Shown here in pieces: positions 1-6,043 of a stretch of DNA of 6,043 bases. Every line of letters starts with the position of its first letter. The stretch's first letter is position 1. The translations under genes were made by a program, and so were the position numbers. The stretch is from contig JAUXQA010000081.1 in NCBI GenBank assembly GCA_030683195.1, positions 1 through 6,043 on the forward strand. The letters are read 5' to 3'. The notes under the pieces are model-generated. The model saw nothing but the letters and a program-made list of their open reading frames with translations, made no database searches and had not been told where the DNA came from. The DNA comes from Rhodoferax sp. (GTDB taxonomy: Bacteria > Pseudomonadota > Gammaproteobacteria > Burkholderiales > Burkholderiaceae_C).

Positions 1-559
1 GGCCAGCCATGCCGTGACGGTGCTGGAGACCACCGAACTGCGTACGGTGTATCTGGACCCCAGCGCCACGCCCCCCAACTGGCTGGGCAGCCGGGTTTTG
101 GTGGTGAGCAGCTTGTTGCGCGAGTTGATTCAGGCCCTGCAAGGCTCCCCCGAAGGCCCACGTGATGACGCCCTCATGGCGCTCACCCTGCATGAAATCA
201 TCCACGCCGACACCCAGACGCTGGGCGTGCCCATGCCGCGCGACAAGCGCCTGCGCTCTTTGTGTGAAGCGGTGTTGCGCTCGCCAGCCCGGCGCGGCAC
301 GCTGTCGGACTGGGCAACCCACATTGGCGCCAGCGAACGCACGGTGGCCCGACTGTTCAGAACCGAGCTGGCCACCAGCTACCCGCAATGGCGCCAGCAA
401 GTGGTGCTGGCACACGCCCTGCCCATGCTGGCACGCGGCGCGCCCGTGAGCCAGGTGGCCAGCGCCAGCGGCTACACCAGCGACAGCGCGTTCTCGGCCA
501 TGTTCAAGTCCGCCATGGGCCAGTCCCCTAGCCACTTTCAGAACAAAAACGGGTTGTAG
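1..559 (+). CDS. AraC-family transcriptional regulator, C-terminal part (5' end outside window)
   Basis: Cytoplasmic DNA-binding regulator. The reading frame is open to the left edge (first whole codon at 2-4), so the GTG at 14 is probably internal and the true start lies upstream. Counting from that GTG, the first ~30 residues look like the end of an N-terminal cupin (sugar/effector-binding type) domain. Residues ~76-175 form the double helix-turn-helix AraC domain: the first HTH is about 96-117 (LSDWATHIGASERTVARLF), the second about 144-165 (VSQVASASGYTSDSAFSAMF), followed by the typical GQSPSHF ending. About 185 residues are visible, against ~250-300 for cupin-AraC members; the layout resembles the NimR/YeaM type. 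It converges on the TonB receptor gene, so it is not its operon partner. Regulation of a gene to the left is at least as likely as regulation of the receptor. The effector cannot be read from the sequence. Family call is firm; target is unknown. Confidence 0.93.
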   Translation, partial: ASHAVTVLETTELRTVYLDPSATPPNWLGSRVLVVSSLLRELIQALQGSPEGPRDDALMALTLHEIIHADTQTLGVPMPRDKRLRSLCEAVLRSPARRGTLSDWATHIGASERTVARLFRTELATSYPQWRQQVVLAHALPMLARGAPVSQVASASGYTSDSAFSAMFKSAMGQSPSHFQNKNGL

Positions 560-569
560 CCGCCGTTTT
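546..569 (+). terminator. weak terminator-like hairpin at the end of the AraC gene
   Basis: A 7-bp inverted repeat, AAAACGG (546-552) and CCGTTTT (563-569), encloses a 10-base loop containing the regulator's TAG stop. The U-rich arm could act as the U-tract of an intrinsic terminator. The stem has only three G:C pairs and overlaps the coding end, so this is a weak candidate. Confidence 0.3.
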
Positions 570-664
570 ATATGGGTTTAAATGCTTATTTATATAGCAA
601 AAAACCATCCAGACAACCTCTTGCTTCGGGGCTGAACAGACAGCGGCCTTGTGTCGACATCGCT

Positions 665-704
665 CAAAAAAATCCATAAAACCATAGCTGCTGAGGCAAT
701 GGAT
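665..704 (-). terminator. possible terminator of the TonB-receptor gene (minus strand)
   Basis: Read on the minus strand, ATCCAT (complement of 699-704) is followed after 21 bases by ATGGAT (complement of 672-677) and then a run of Ts (complement of the A-run at 666-671). It sits about 30 bases past the receptor's stop. The 6-bp stem and large loop make it weak, and it overlaps the repeat-like element, whose own stem could form instead. Confidence 0.33.
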
Positions 705-720
705 ACGCCGGCTAGAACCC
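684..720. repeat. short intergenic stem-loop element resembling a Comamonadaceae interspersed repeat
   Basis: The segment begins ATAGCTGCT (684-692) and ends GCTAGAACCC (711-720). The arms TAGC (685-688) and GCTA (711-714) pair, as do GGC (695-697) and GCC (707-709). The combination of ATAGCTGCT, a paired middle and a GCTAGA-type end resembles an abundant intergenic element I recall from Acidovorax/Polaromonas/Rhodoferax genomes, whose function I do not know. This copy is diverged and there is no second copy in the window. The assignment is from memory, not from alignment. Confidence 0.4.
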
Positions 721-734
721 GAATAGCCTCAAAT

Positions 735-2933
735 CTACAGCTTCATCTCCAAAGCGGCATTGAAACTGGTGCGCCCCCGGCTCAGGGTGCTGCTGCCATT
801 GTCAGCGCCATACAGGGTTTGTGACAGCGAATCCAGGGGCGCCAGGTTGTTGGCCGACACCCGCAGCGACAAACTGCGGCTGAAGACCCACTGCGCGAAC
901 ACGTCCAGGCTGCGGGCGCGCGACACATCCAGTGACTGCAAAACCGTTTGCTGGGTCAGGTAACCGGGCGTGAACGCCAGACTGCCTCCGACCGTCAAAG
1001 GCTTGTCGGCAAACCGGTAGTCAAACCCGAAGGTGCCTGACCATGGCTGCTGCCCATCCAGCCGGTTGTTGGGGCCAGGTAAAGCGGCCACGCGGGAGCG
1101 GTAGAAACTGAGCGAGCTGCGCAGGTTCAGTGGCGTCTTGGCATCAAAAACAGCGGGGAGCAGTTCAGCCGCGCGACCCTTAACTTCCAACTCCAGCCCG
1201 CTGGTTTGGGCCTTGGAGAAATTGACAGGTTGAGACACCCAACGCGGGGACTGCGCCCAACTCACGGCCTGAAGCGAGGTGACGTTGCGCACCAGATCAT
1301 TGACACTGCGGTGAAACACGGCCACGCTGAGCAGCCCACCAGCGGGCAGGTATTTTTCGAAGGCAACATCCAGCCCGGTGGCGAGTTCAGGCGTCAGGTA
1401 GGGGTTGCCCTGACGGTCGGGGGAAAGTTCGGTGTTCAGGGCGGTGGTGTCAGGGAACAGGCTGCTGATCGCGGGACGAGCCAGCAACTGCGAGGGGGTT
1501 GGCGCTTTGTAACTGCGCGAGACGCTGGCGCGAACCAGGTCGCGCCCGGTGGGCGTGAGCTTGTAATTGAGGTGCCACATGGGCGTGATCACGCTGCTGG
1601 TGTTGGTCAGCGCGGCACCAGTGCCTTGGCTTTGGGTCTGGATGCGCTCACCGCGCAGGCCCAGGTAGCTCGACCACTGCTTGTCAATCTCCCATTCATC
1701 CTGAATAAACAGCGCCTGGCGCGTGATGCGCGCGGCAAAGGGCTGACCTTCCAGCTCCGAGACCTGGGCCAAGCCGCGCTCGGTGACGGTTCTCTTTTCT
1801 TCACGCTCACGCCACTCCAGATCCCAACCCGCCGTGAGGCTGTGCGCATCGTTGAGCAAACGGCTGTATTTGCCGGCCTGGGTCATTCCGGTGTCGGTGT
1901 TGTCGCCGATAGAGCGGCGCTGGGGCAGACCATCGCGCACCGTCTGACTGTCAAATATGCCGCGCGAGGAGCGCAAACCGGCTTTGAGTTCAATGCGGTC
2001 AGTGGCGCTGTAGTTATTGACCCATTGCACATTGCTGCGCACGTTTTGCCAGGTCCCCCGGGTATTGCCGTCGTCTTCCAGGCTGGGCGACCCACTCAGG
2101 ACCTGGCTCACGTAGTTGACACGGTTGTTCCAATCGCCCCGCTGCAAAAAAGATTGCCAGGTGAGGGTCTCATCGTCGCTGATGCGCCAATTCACGCGCG
2201 GCCCCATGTTGAAACCCTGCCCATACGACAACTGGTCTCCTGACTGCTCTGACTGCGAAGGGAGTCGATCCGTGCCCGGCTGGGTGCGGTCCACCACCGT
2301 CTCGCTGAGCCGTCGCCACTCAAACACCGAAATCGGCAGCGACAAGGACACGCCACCCCACCGCTCGCCATAGGTGAAAGTACCCGACGCGGTGGGTCGG
2401 TCCGCGTTGTAACCCAGGCCCAGGCGCAAATCGCGCTGGGATGCGCGAGGTGCCTCTTTCAAAATAATGTTGATGGAGCCGGCCACGGCCTGGGCACTCT
2501 GATCCGCGGTGGTGCCTTTGGTGACCTCAATGCGTTCCACCTGGGCCGGGTCCAGCTGATCAAGGGCAAAACCAGGTGGTGCGGGGTCGCCATTGAGCAG
2601 CACCTGGGTGTAGCCGGCACCCAAGCCCCGCATGCGCGGCGCGTTGCCCTGCATGTTGACACCCGGCAGGCGCTTGAGGACATCGGCCAGATTGGTGTCG
2701 CCATATTTGTCCATTTCATCCCGGCCATAGACCTGTTTGGCTACCTGGGAGCGGCGGCGCAAGTCGTTGTCGGTGGGCTGGCGGGCCATGATCTCCACCC
2801 GCTCAAGACGCGTACCGGGCGCAGGGCCCTGCGCGTCGCCGGGCACGTCTTGCGCCTGGCTCAGGGGGATCAGCGAGGCAGACAGGCCGGACACCAAAGT
2901 CGCGCGGGAGAGGGCAAGGGCGAGGCGATTCAA
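735..2933 (-). CDS. TonB-dependent outer-membrane receptor
   Basis: Outer-membrane beta-barrel transporter that uses TonB-ExbBD energy to import a large nutrient such as a ferric siderophore, haem or cobalamin. The 732-residue product is typical for the family. Residues 1-27 are a signal peptide (basic R3/R10, hydrophobic core, cleavage likely after SQA27). A TonB-box-like stretch lies at ~43-49 (LERVEIM). The plug domain runs ~65-160 with characteristic elements: DVLKRLPGV (84-92), PRMRGLG (99-105), QVLLNGDPAPPG (110-121), QVERIEVTKG (131-140) and AVAGSINIILKE (149-160). The rest is the barrel. There is no N-terminal STN domain, so ECF-sigma transenvelope signalling is unlikely. The chain ends EMKL rather than with the usual aromatic residue. 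The start is TTG, supported by GGAG six bases upstream and by a TAA stop in frame four codons before it. No Fur box or cobalamin riboswitch was seen. The PPGF plug variant is common in Burkholderiales receptors; the substrate cannot be assigned. Confidence 0.95.
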   Translation of the reverse strand: MNRLALALSRATLVSGLSASLIPLSQAQDVPGDAQGPAPGTRLERVEIMARQPTDNDLRRRSQVAKQVYGRDEMDKYGDTNLADVLKRLPGVNMQGNAPRMRGLGAGYTQVLLNGDPAPPGFALDQLDPAQVERIEVTKGTTADQSAQAVAGSINIILKEAPRASQRDLRLGLGYNADRPTASGTFTYGERWGGVSLSLPISVFEWRRLSETVVDRTQPGTDRLPSQSEQSGDQLSYGQGFNMGPRVNWRISDDETLTWQSFLQRGDWNNRVNYVSQVLSGSPSLEDDGNTRGTWQNVRSNVQWVNNYSATDRIELKAGLRSSRGIFDSQTVRDGLPQRRSIGDNTDTGMTQAGKYSRLLNDAHSLTAGWDLEWREREEKRTVTERGLAQVSELEGQPFAARITRQALFIQDEWEIDKQWSSYLGLRGERIQTQSQGTGAALTNTSSVITPMWHLNYKLTPTGRDLVRASVSRSYKAPTPSQLLARPAISSLFPDTTALNTELSPDRQGNPYLTPELATGLDVAFEKYLPAGGLLSVAVFHRSVNDLVRNVTSLQAVSWAQSPRWVSQPVNFSKAQTSGLELEVKGRAAELLPAVFDAKTPLNLRSSLSFYRSRVAALPGPNNRLDGQQPWSGTFGFDYRFADKPLTVGGSLAFTPGYLTQQTVLQSLDVSRARSLDVFAQWVFSRSLSLRVSANNLAPLDSLSQTLYGADNGSSTLSRGRTSFNAALEMKL

Positions 2934-2939
2934 GGAAAA

Positions 2940-2943
2940 CTCC
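2940..2943 (-). promoter_or_regulatory. ribosome binding site deciding the TTG start of the receptor
   Basis: On the minus strand, GGAG lies six bases before the TTG at 2933-2931. The in-frame TAA four codons upstream leaves no ATG or GTG alternative before the signal peptide. Confidence 0.7.
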
Positions 2944-2964
2944 AGTTAAACAAAACGTCGCCTG

Positions 2965-2975
2965 CCGGTCACCGG
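2965..2975. other. short palindrome upstream of the receptor gene
   Basis: CCGGTCACCGG is a perfect 5+1+5 inverted repeat, 32 to 42 bases before the receptor's start codon. It lies in the leader or core promoter region, where an operator could sit. No matching regulator family is recognised and G/C-rich palindromes of this length occur by chance, so its role is speculative. Confidence 0.2.
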
Positions 2976-3046
2976 AAAGCGCTGACAAGCCCAAGACGGC
3001 TCGCCGGCATTGTCCATCAGCCATCAAACAACCGGGTGACTGCGGG

Positions 3047-3547
3047 CTACTTCAAACCCAGGGGGTCGGTGGCGCGCCCATCGCCAATCAACGGGCCCAT
3101 CTTGAAGATGCCGCTGACACGCAAGGCGGGTTGGCCGTCTGCACTCACCAGACCCTGCCCAAACAGCATGTTGCGGGTGGTGCGCAGCACATCGGCCTCG
3201 CCCTGAATCCAGGCGCCCAGCGGGGCGGCGCCCATGTAGTCGATTTGCAGGCTGATGGTGGGCAGAAAGCGGCGCTCCATCTCGCTCTGGTACATCGAGG
3301 CGCACGGAATCAGCATGTCGGCAAAGGTTGCCAGCATGCCGCCGTGGCAGATTTTGAGCGGGTTGGTATGGCGCTCTTCCACCCGAAACCCCAGCAGCAG
3401 GCGCTGGCCGTTCCAGTGGCCATACAGCGGGCCGTTGTGGGCAATGAATGAGCCACCCACCTGGATGGGTCGAAAGCCGGCTGGAATATCCAGGGGGGCT
3501 GAAGATGAAACATCGTCAAACGCGGGACTCAGGGGGGATGTGTTCAT
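3047..3547 (-). CDS. PaaI-family hotdog-fold thioesterase
   Basis: Predicted cytoplasmic acyl-CoA thioesterase (hydrolyses an acyl-CoA to free acid and CoA). The ATG-started product has 166 residues. The diagnostic motif is NPLKICHGGMLATFADM at 62-78, with N62, H68-G69-G70 at the start of the central hotdog helix and D77 inside it. The strands following (SLQIDYMGAAPLGAWIQGEADV, about 99-120) fit the hotdog sheet, as does the closing RVSGIFKM (143-150). The N-terminal NGPLYG (38-43) suits PaaI-like members. An in-frame TTG at 3583 would add 12 residues. I prefer the ATG because the extra residues are not domain-like, but neither start has a strong Shine-Dalgarno (a weak AGGG precedes the TTG). 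It shares direction with the receptor gene, 113 bases away without a clear terminator. Substrate unknown; no phenylacetate genes are adjacent, so the name paaI is not justified. Confidence 0.88.
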   Translation of the reverse strand: MNTSPLSPAFDDVSSSAPLDIPAGFRPIQVGGSFIAHNGPLYGHWNGQRLLLGFRVEERHTNPLKICHGGMLATFADMLIPCASMYQSEMERRFLPTISLQIDYMGAAPLGAWIQGEADVLRTTRNMLFGQGLVSADGQPALRVSGIFKMGPLIGDGRATDPLGLK

Positions 3548-3608
3548 CGTCAATTCTTTGTTGGTTGGTACGCTTTGGGCCAATGAGTCTGCCCTGCTTC
3601 ACCGATCT

Positions 3609-3638
3609 ACTATAAGGAGTCGGCCCAACGATCTGCCA
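3609..3638 (-). promoter_or_regulatory. possible sigma70-type promoter for the thioesterase gene
   Basis: On the minus strand TATAGT (complement of 3609-3614) could be a -10 box. At 18 bases upstream lies TGGCAG (complement of 3633-3638), a poor -35 match. The implied transcription start near 3602 would serve either the TTG at 3583 or the ATG at 3547. Confidence 0.2.
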
Positions 3639-3663
3639 GTGATGTGTCCGCGCCGGGACAACC

Positions 3664-3894
3664 CTAGCCCAGCAGACGACCACTGACGACGACCGCGTCA
3701 AGGTCCGCGAAGCTCATGTTGTGCTGATGCGTCAGCGGCCCACCGCCTGGAACAATGTCACCTCCGATGTCGTGGCCAATGGCCTTGAATTTCCAGGTGC
3801 CAGCGATGAGCTTCAGGTTGCCCACGTGCTCGCCGGATTCGGTCAGAACACGGAAAACTTGTTCATTTTGGCGGGACAGTGTGAGTTGATTCAT
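3664..3894 (-). CDS. small conserved-looking protein of unknown function (76 aa)
   Basis: I do not recognise a named family. The ATG-started product is 76 residues, with no signal peptide, membrane segment or cysteine. It has two compact parts. Residues ~13-40 (about VFRVLTESGEHVGNLKLIAG through the aromatic TWKFKA) look like short beta strands. A glycine-rich turn, GGDIVPGGGPLTHQHN (44-59), follows, and FADLDA at 62-67 begins a probable final helix. Its codon use matches that of neighbouring genes (mainly G/C in third positions), which supports real coding. No good Shine-Dalgarno precedes the ATG. It is divergent from the two-receiver signalling gene, with 71 bases between start codons. It is followed by a 5-bp hairpin (3645-3660) without a T-tract and, 116 bases on, by the thioesterase. 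The histidine/glycine cluster could bind a ligand, but this is only a guess. Confidence 0.75.
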   Translation of the reverse strand: MNQLTLSRQNEQVFRVLTESGEHVGNLKLIAGTWKFKAIGHDIGGDIVPGGGPLTHQHNMSFADLDAVVVSGRLLG

Positions 3895-3965
3895 GCAGCT
3901 ATCATGCCCGGTCCGGTCAGAAGGCCGTGATATTCTTTGCCCATGTTGTTTCCCGCCCCTCGCGT

Positions 3966-5555
3966 ATGAATTTGCACGATCTCAATTGTCTCGTGGTAGA
4001 TGACATGGAGTTGATGCGTGCGGTCACCGTCAACCAGTTGCGAAGTATGGGCATCGAGAAGGTCAGGGTGGCGCGCAACGGCGCCGAGGCCATTGACATG
4101 CTCAAAAGCGGCAAGTTCGACGCCATCCTCTCAGACTGGAACATGCCTGTGATGTCGGGGCTGGACTTGCTCAAGGCAGTACGAGCCAACTCCAAACTCG
4201 CCAACCTTCCCTTTTTGATGATCACTGCCGAGGCCGAGCGCCAGCGTATTGAAGAGGTCATATCGGCCGGTGTCAGCGGCCTGCTGGTCAAACCCTACAA
4301 CGCAGGGAGCTTGCGGTCCCGCCTGGAGCGCATGATTGCGCCCCAGAACCGCACAAGCATCAAGCCAGCGCCGGCACCACTGGTAACAGAGGCATCGGTC
4401 CGGCCGGATGACAACGCCCCATCTGACGGGGTACTGCTGCCTTCCCGCATCCTGGTTGTCGATGACTACCCTGTCAGCCTGAAGTTGCTGCAGACCTTGT
4501 TCAAGGACGAGTATCAGGTGCTGACCGCCATCAATGGCCCGCAGGCGCTGGCCATTTGTTCCGCCGAGAATCCGCCGGATCTGGTGCTGCTGGATGTGAT
4601 GATGCCGGACATGGATGGCTTCGAGGTCGTGCGTCGTCTGCGCGAAGCGCCAGCCACAGCCCAATTGCCCGTGATATTTGTGACGGGTCTGACTGACGAG
4701 ACGGCGCGCGTCAAGGGAATGGAACTAGGCGCGGTGGACTTTGTCTCCAAACACACCGACCCCAAGACGCTACGGGCACGGGTTCGCAATTTCATCCAGT
4801 TCGTGGATGTGCGACGCAAACTGCAGGCCGACTACGACGCCATGCTGGAAGCAGCCCGCAGACGCGAAGATGCAGACAATATGACCCGCCATGACCTCAA
4901 GGGCTCGCTGGCCGGCATTGTGGGTATGGTGCAAATCCTGGCTGATGACGAAACCATGGCGCCCAAACATGCAGCGCAGTTGCGTCTGGTGCAGCAGACT
5001 GCAAAACAGGTGATGGACATGGTCAACCTGGCGGGCGAGATGTACAAAATGGAAATGGGTCGCTTCAAGCTCAAGGCCGTAGCAGTGGATTTGGGCGACA
5101 TCCTGCATCGGATCGTCGATCTGTCTCGCGCAGGGTTTGCAGACAAGCGCATCACCATTGAGGTCGACACAGACACCACCGTTGGGACCGAGACTCCCCA
5201 AGTGCTTGGGGACGCCATGTTGTGTTACTCCCTCTTTCAAAACCTCATCAAGAACGCCTGCGAGGCAGCTCCGCCCAGCACCCGGGTCACCATCGTGCTG
5301 AAGGACGAGTCACCGCTCCTAGTCACGATCACCAACAAATCAGTCGTTCCCAAAGACGTAAGAGAGCGATTTTTTGACAAATACACCACCAGCGGAAAGA
5401 CCGGTGGCAGTGGCATTGGCACCTATTCGGCGCAGATGCTGGCAAGGGCTCAGCAGGGTGAGTTAAGCATGGAGACCAGCGACAGTTTGATCAGCACCAC
5501 ACTGACTGTGACTCTGCCACGCTACAGTTTTGACGCTGTACAACCCTCTGATTGA
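3966..5555 (+). CDS. dual-receiver signalling protein with C-terminal histidine-kinase core (REC-REC-HisKA-like-HATPase)
   Basis: Soluble cytoplasmic two-component protein of 529 residues. REC1 (~6-124) is strongly CheY-like: acidic pair D12/D13, phosphoacceptor D57 in SDWNMPVMSG, T87 and K109. A Pro/Ala-rich linker (125-159) leads to REC2 (~160-280), with D166/D167, phosphoacceptor D210 in LLDVMMPDMDG, T240 and K262. A charged helix (~281-304) connects to an H-box-like RHDLKGSLAGI with H309. The HATPase domain has an N-box (N426, N430), a degenerate G1 region (NKSVVP, 457-462), the F-box-like RFFDKYTTSGK (468-478) and G2 box GGSGIGTYSA (480-489). It has no transmembrane, PAS or GAF sensor and no DNA-binding domain. 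The ATG at 3966 is preferred over the in-frame GTG at 3927 because REC1 then starts normally and numbers like E. coli CheY; there is no clear Shine-Dalgarno at 3966. Its partners, probably a separate kinase or phosphorelay, are not in the window. Confidence 0.92.
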   Translation: MNLHDLNCLVVDDMELMRAVTVNQLRSMGIEKVRVARNGAEAIDMLKSGKFDAILSDWNMPVMSGLDLLKAVRANSKLANLPFLMITAEAERQRIEEVISAGVSGLLVKPYNAGSLRSRLERMIAPQNRTSIKPAPAPLVTEASVRPDDNAPSDGVLLPSRILVVDDYPVSLKLLQTLFKDEYQVLTAINGPQALAICSAENPPDLVLLDVMMPDMDGFEVVRRLREAPATAQLPVIFVTGLTDETARVKGMELGAVDFVSKHTDPKTLRARVRNFIQFVDVRRKLQADYDAMLEAARRREDADNMTRHDLKGSLAGIVGMVQILADDETMAPKHAAQLRLVQQTAKQVMDMVNLAGEMYKMEMGRFKLKAVAVDLGDILHRIVDLSRAGFADKRITIEVDTDTTVGTETPQVLGDAMLCYSLFQNLIKNACEAAPPSTRVTIVLKDESPLLVTITNKSVVPKDVRERFFDKYTTSGKTGGSGIGTYSAQMLARAQQGELSMETSDSLISTTLTVTLPRYSFDAVQPSD

Positions 5556-5561
5556 AACGGC

Positions 5562-6043
5562 TCAACTACCCACCACGGCGCGGTACGCCTTCAGGGTTTC
5601 GGGCGCTACGCCTGCAAGCAACTGCTCATACGTCGTTTTGTGCCGACCCAACATGCGCGCCGATGCCAGGGTCTTGGAGCGACAAAACCAGTGGCAGGTG
5701 TGCTGCATCAAAAGCATCTCGGCAGACAGGGTGAAAGCCCGGTCCTTGGTGGCTCTATCGTTCGAATGCTCAAGATGGACCGCCCTGGCGATGCCTTTGC
5801 CATGAATGGCCAGGAGTTTGCGGGCATCGAACGTGGCGGCAGGAAAAAGCTTGTCCGCATAAGGAATGGCAATCGCCAGTCGGCTGATGCGCGACTCGGG
5901 TTCTGACACCCGTGCAAACTCGGTCACAAAACGATTGAACTGCTCACTCAAGGCCAATTCAGTCGAGGACGACAGATTCCAGATCTGCGCCCGACGCTCA
6001 GGGTCGGTTTCGCTCAGCGCACGCTGGTACCCCTGGGAGAGGC
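5562..6043 (-). CDS. unrecognised protein, C-terminal part (5' end outside window)
   Basis: I do not recognise this protein. The frame is open to the right edge for about 160 codons, so the TTG at 5957 is probably internal rather than the start. The visible part is mainly helical and mixed-charge, with no membrane segment. Features worth noting are an early DPERRAQIWNL stretch, the segment RKLLAIHGKGIARAVHLEHS, and a Cys/His cluster MQHTCHWFC (C-x3-C) close to the C-terminus, before RMLGRHKTTYEQLLAG. Codon use is like that of the neighbours and the frame is uninterrupted, so it is very likely a real gene. Its TGA stop lies 6 bases from the stop of the convergent signalling gene, leaving no room for separate terminators; each transcript must run into the other gene. 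Function and full length cannot be judged from this window. Confidence 0.75.
   Translation of the reverse strand, partial: LSQGYQRALSETDPERRAQIWNLSSSTELALSEQFNRFVTEFARVSEPESRISRLAIAIPYADKLFPAATFDARKLLAIHGKGIARAVHLEHSNDRATKDRAFTLSAEMLLMQHTCHWFCRSKTLASARMLGRHKTTYEQLLAGVAPETLKAYRAVVGS

Noticed and set aside
1206..2243. 345-codon open frame on the plus strand, antisense to the receptor
   Set aside because: It lies wholly opposite a well-supported TonB receptor gene. Its product is low-complexity with runs typical of an antisense shadow in GC-rich DNA and has no recognisable domain.
2934..3046. Possible cobalamin riboswitch or TonB-receptor leader RNA
   Set aside because: At 113 bases the gap is short for a cobalamin riboswitch, and no conserved box of that class is visible.
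3645..3660. Hairpin TGTCC/GGACA just after the 76-aa gene
   Set aside because: Only a 5-bp stem and no T-tract follows on the minus strand, so it is not supported as an intrinsic terminator.
3131..3686. Overlapping plus-strand frames opposite the thioesterase (3131-3451 and 3255-3686)
   Set aside because: The opposite strand encodes a clear hotdog thioesterase with the HGG motif; these frames show no domain and no ribosome binding site.
3721..3930. 69-codon plus-strand frame opposite the 76-aa gene
   Set aside because: The minus-strand frame has the more protein-like composition and codon use, and starts with ATG; the plus-strand product looks like a shadow.
3927..3965. GTG start at 3927 for the signalling protein
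   Set aside because: It adds 13 residues with no domain character. The ATG at 3966 puts the receiver active site at standard CheY positions. AGAAGG lies only two bases before the GTG, too close for good initiation.
4131..5240. Several minus-strand frames opposite the dual-receiver gene
   Set aside because: They are shadows of a gene with two receiver domains and a kinase core; no motif or ribosome binding site supports them.

Overview
The window looks like chromosomal DNA of a GC-rich betaproteobacterium, most likely family Comamonadaceae (Rhodoferax/Polaromonas/Acidovorax relatives). This rests on codon use, on the style of the encoded proteins, and on an intergenic stem-loop element (about 684-720) that resembles a short interspersed repeat I recall from that family. 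No database search was possible, so the taxonomy is inference.

Layout, left to right. (1) 1-559, plus strand: C-terminal part of an AraC-family transcription regulator, cut by the window edge. (2) 560-734: convergent intergenic stretch with two weak terminator-like hairpins and the repeat-like element. (3) 735-2933, minus strand: complete TonB-dependent outer-membrane receptor starting at TTG. (4) 3047-3547, minus: PaaI-type hotdog-fold thioesterase. (5) 3664-3894, minus: small conserved-looking protein of unknown function (76 aa). (6) 3966-5555, plus, divergent from (5): a soluble signalling protein with two receiver domains followed by a histidine-kinase-like HATPase core. (7) 5562-6043, minus: C-terminal part of an unrecognised protein, cut by the right edge. 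It converges on gene 6 with only 6 bases between the stop codons.

Genes 5, 4 and 3 lie in the same direction with gaps of roughly 116 and 113 bases and no clear intrinsic terminator between them. They could be partly co-transcribed, but their functions do not form an obvious pathway. The receptor probably imports a siderophore or other large nutrient. The AraC regulator converges on it and may or may not regulate it. The signalling protein stands alone without a sensor or DNA-binding output domain, and is the most interesting gene here.

I see no mobile element, CRISPR array, RNA gene or clearly novel multi-gene system. The window reads as ordinary core/accessory chromosome with one unusual signalling protein and two poorly characterised genes.
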